Assembly (NCBI GenBank): GCA_035544635.1
Contig: DATKDQ010000280.1
Coordinates: 1-7,887, forward strand
From: DATAFT01 sp035544635
GTDB taxonomy: Bacteria; Acidobacteriota; Thermoanaerobaculia; Multivoradales; Multivoraceae
Length of the DNA: 7,887 nt
Direction of reading: 5' to 3'
The position numbers were made by a program, and so were the translations under genes. Positions 4,714 to 7,887 of this stretch are shown in pieces; within the stretch, counting starts at the first letter, position 1, and each line of letters opens with the position of its first letter. Under the pieces are notes generated by a model that ran no database searches, had not been told where the DNA came from, and worked only from the letters and a program-made list of their open reading frames with translations.

Positions 4714-6432
4714 ATGAGCGACGACCGACGCCGGGACAGAACCGTCACCGTGGCCGAGGAGACGGCGCCTCCGGTCGACTTCATCCGCGCCATCCTCCGC
4801 CACGACCTCGAGACCGGGAAGCACTCGACGGTGCGGACCCGCTTCCCGCCCGAGCCGAACGGCTACCTCCACATCGGCCACGCCAAGGCGCTGTGCCTCA
4901 ACTTCGGGGTCGCCGAAGAGCTCGGCGGCGCCTGCAACCTCCGCTTCGACGACACCAATCCGCTGAAGGAGGACGTGGAGTACGTCGAGGCGATCAAGCA
5001 CGACGTGCGCTGGCTCGGCTTCGACTGGGGTGAGCGCGAGCTCTACGCCTCGGACTACTTCGAGCGGCTCTACCAGTACGCGGTGCGCCTGATCGAGCAG
5101 GGCAAGGCGTACGTCGACTCGCTCTCGGCCGACGAGATCCGCCGCTACCGCGGGCCCTGGACCGAGCCCGGCCGCCCCAGTCCCTACCGCGACCGGCCGA
5201 TCGCCGAGAGCCTCGACCTGTTCGCGCGCATGCGCGCCGGCGAGTTCGCCGAGGGCCAGCACGTCCTGCGCGCGAAGATCGACATGGCGTCGGGGAACAT
5301 GAACCTGCGCGACCCCACGCTCTACCGCATCCGCAAGGCCACCCACCATCGCACCGGCGACGCCTGGTGCGTGTACCCCATGTACGACTGGGCGCACACG
5401 CTGTCCGACGCCTTCGAGCACATCACGCACTCGCTGTGCTCGCTCGAGTTCGAGGACCACCGCCCGCTCTACGAGTGGATCCTCGACTCGACCGACGCGC
5501 CGAGCCGGCCGCGCCAGATCGAGTTCGCGCGGCTCGCCCTGACCCACACGCTGCTCTCGAAGCGCAAGCTCCTGCGCCTGGTCGAGGAGGGGCTGGTCTC
5601 GGGTTGGGACGATCCGCGCATGCCGACCCTCTCCGGGCTGCGCCGCCGCGGGTTCACGCCGGAGGCGATCCGCGACTTCTGCGATCGGGTGGGCCTCACC
5701 AAGAATCAGTCGATGACCGACGTCGCCCTGCTCGAGGCGAGCGTGCGCGAGGACCTCAATCGGTGGGCGCCGCGACGGATGGCGGTGCTCCGGCCGCTGC
5801 GCGCCGTGATCGAGAACTACCCCGAGGGCCAGGTCGAGGAGCTCGACGCGGTGAACAACCCCGAAGACCCGGCGGCCGGCACGCGCAGGGTCCCGTTCTC
5901 GCGCGTTCTCTACCTCGAGCGTGACGACTTCATGGAGGATCCGCCCCGGCAGTTCTTCCGGCTCGCCCCCGGGCGGGAGGTGCGGCTGCGCTACGCCTAC
6001 TTCATCACCTGCCGCGAGGTGGTGAAGGACGAGCACGGCGAGATCGTCGAGCTGCGCTGCACCTACGACCCGTCGACGCGCGGGGGCGCGGCGCCCGATG
6101 GGCGCAAGGTGAAGGCCACGCTCCACTGGGTCTCGGCGGCGCACGCCGCCGCTGCCTCGGTGCGGCTCTACGATCGCCTGTTCACCGTCGAGGATCCCGA
6201 CCAGGGCGACGACTTCATGGCGCACCTCAACCCCGACTCGCTCGAGGTCCTCGAGGGAGCCCGGCTCGAGCCGAGCCTCGCCGGCGCTCAGCCCGGCGAC
6301 CGCTACCAGTTCGAGCGGCTGGGCTACTTCTGCGCCGATTCCGACTCGACGCCGAGCCACGGCGTATGGAACCGCACGGTGACGCTCAAGGACTCGTGGG
6401 CGAAGATCGTCGCCGGCGGTCGCGGTCGATAG
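4714..6432 (+). CDS. glnS: Glutaminyl-tRNA synthetase
   Basis: This 572-residue class I aminoacyl-tRNA synthetase attaches glutamine to tRNA(Gln) with ATP. The GlnRS signature 'RFPPEPNGYLHIGHAKA' (43-59) contains the HIGH motif at 53-56. The KMSKS counterpart is 'LLSKRKL' (280-286), as in bacterial GlnRS. Other family segments are 'LRFDDTNPLKEDVEYV' (76-91), 'YPMYDWAHTLSDAFEHITHS' (221-240), 'SLEFEDHRPLYEWILD' (243-258) and 'GWDDPRMPTLSGLRRRG' (297-313). Residues from about 345 to the end form the two anticodon-binding beta-barrels, with 'FFRLAPGREVRLRYAYFI' (414-431) and 'LHWVS' (470-474). It is slightly longer than the E. coli enzyme (about 554), mainly by a 20-residue N-terminal extension. 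The ribosome binding site is weak: a GGAG lies 13 bases upstream and GAGAGAG directly abuts the ATG. GlnRS is absent from many bacteria that use GatCAB instead, so this gene is a lineage clue. Confidence 0.97.
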   Translation: MSDDRRRDRTVTVAEETAPPVDFIRAILRHDLETGKHSTVRTRFPPEPNGYLHIGHAKALCLNFGVAEELGGACNLRFDDTNPLKEDVEYVEAIKHDVRWLGFDWGERELYASDYFERLYQYAVRLIEQGKAYVDSLSADEIRRYRGPWTEPGRPSPYRDRPIAESLDLFARMRAGEFAEGQHVLRAKIDMASGNMNLRDPTLYRIRKATHHRTGDAWCVYPMYDWAHTLSDAFEHITHSLCSLEFEDHRPLYEWILDSTDAPSRPRQIEFARLALTHTLLSKRKLLRLVEEGLVSGWDDPRMPTLSGLRRRGFTPEAIRDFCDRVGLTKNQSMTDVALLEASVREDLNRWAPRRMAVLRPLRAVIENYPEGQVEELDAVNNPEDPAAGTRRVPFSRVLYLERDDFMEDPPRQFFRLAPGREVRLRYAYFITCREVVKDEHGEIVELRCTYDPSTRGGAAPDGRKVKATLHWVSAAHAAAASVRLYDRLFTVEDPDQGDDFMAHLNPDSLEVLEGARLEPSLAGAQPGDRYQFERLGYFCADSDSTPSHGVWNRTVTLKDSWAKIVAGGRGR

Positions 6433-6494
6433 CGCCGCCGCCTCGGAAGCGACGGACGCGACCTCACCGCCGGCATGTGCAGAGGAGCACGAGC
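6433..6494 (+). other. Intergenic gap glnS to amidase
   Basis: This 62-base gap holds no convincing promoter. GGCGG-T-CGC (6415-6423) can pair with GCG-CCGCC (6432-6439) around an 8-base loop with one bulged T. That stem spans the glnS stop codon, has no T-tract, and is only weak evidence for termination. AGGAG at 6483-6487, 7 bases before the next ATG, is the amidase ribosome binding site. Co-transcription with glnS is possible. Confidence 0.35.

Positions 6495-7887
<1,393 letters not shown>

Overview
The window is about 70% GC and gene-dense, with seven genes. There are no RNA genes, CRISPR arrays, insertion sequences or other mobile elements that I can see. The enzymes look chromosomal and mostly metabolic or housekeeping. 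Two of them belong to families that use the deazaflavin cofactor F420, while another is a bacterial glutaminyl-tRNA synthetase. F420-rich Actinobacteria usually make Gln-tRNA by the GatCAB route and lack GlnRS. The mix therefore points to a high-GC, F420-using, non-actinobacterial lineage such as Binatota, Myxococcota-like 'deltaproteobacteria' or a related uncultured phylum. This is inference from gene content only.

Layout. Positions 1-184 hold no gene I can support, only two inverted repeats and a good ribosome binding site. Positions 185-1482 (+) carry an LLM-class F420-dependent oxidoreductase overlapped by 4 bases (GTGA) with a small PPOX-fold F420-dependent oxidoreductase. Convergent to them, after only 22 bases, is a minus-strand pair transcribed leftward: an alpha/beta hydrolase (3111-3932) followed by a fatty-acyl-CoA synthetase (1505-3070). 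Upstream of that pair is a 155-base, partly AT-rich regulatory gap (3933-4087) with three inverted repeats in a row. Next comes a minus-strand PrxQ/BCP-type peroxiredoxin (4088-4555). It is divergent from glnS (4714-6432, +), and the 158-base gap between them carries two facing promoter candidates and a strong GC hairpin in the glnS leader. Last is a Tat-exported peptide-amidase-like enzyme (6495 onward), cut by the end of the window.

How the genes may work together. The hydrolase-ligase pair looks like a 'release an acyl group, then activate it as acyl-CoA' module. The two F420 enzymes look like a redox pair on a shared cofactor pool. Whether the two modules belong to one pathway cannot be told from sequence. 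The peroxiredoxin, GlnRS and amidase look functionally unrelated to each other. I found no clearly novel defence, mobile or RNA system. The most promising unexplained structure is the inverted-repeat cluster at 3928-4016.
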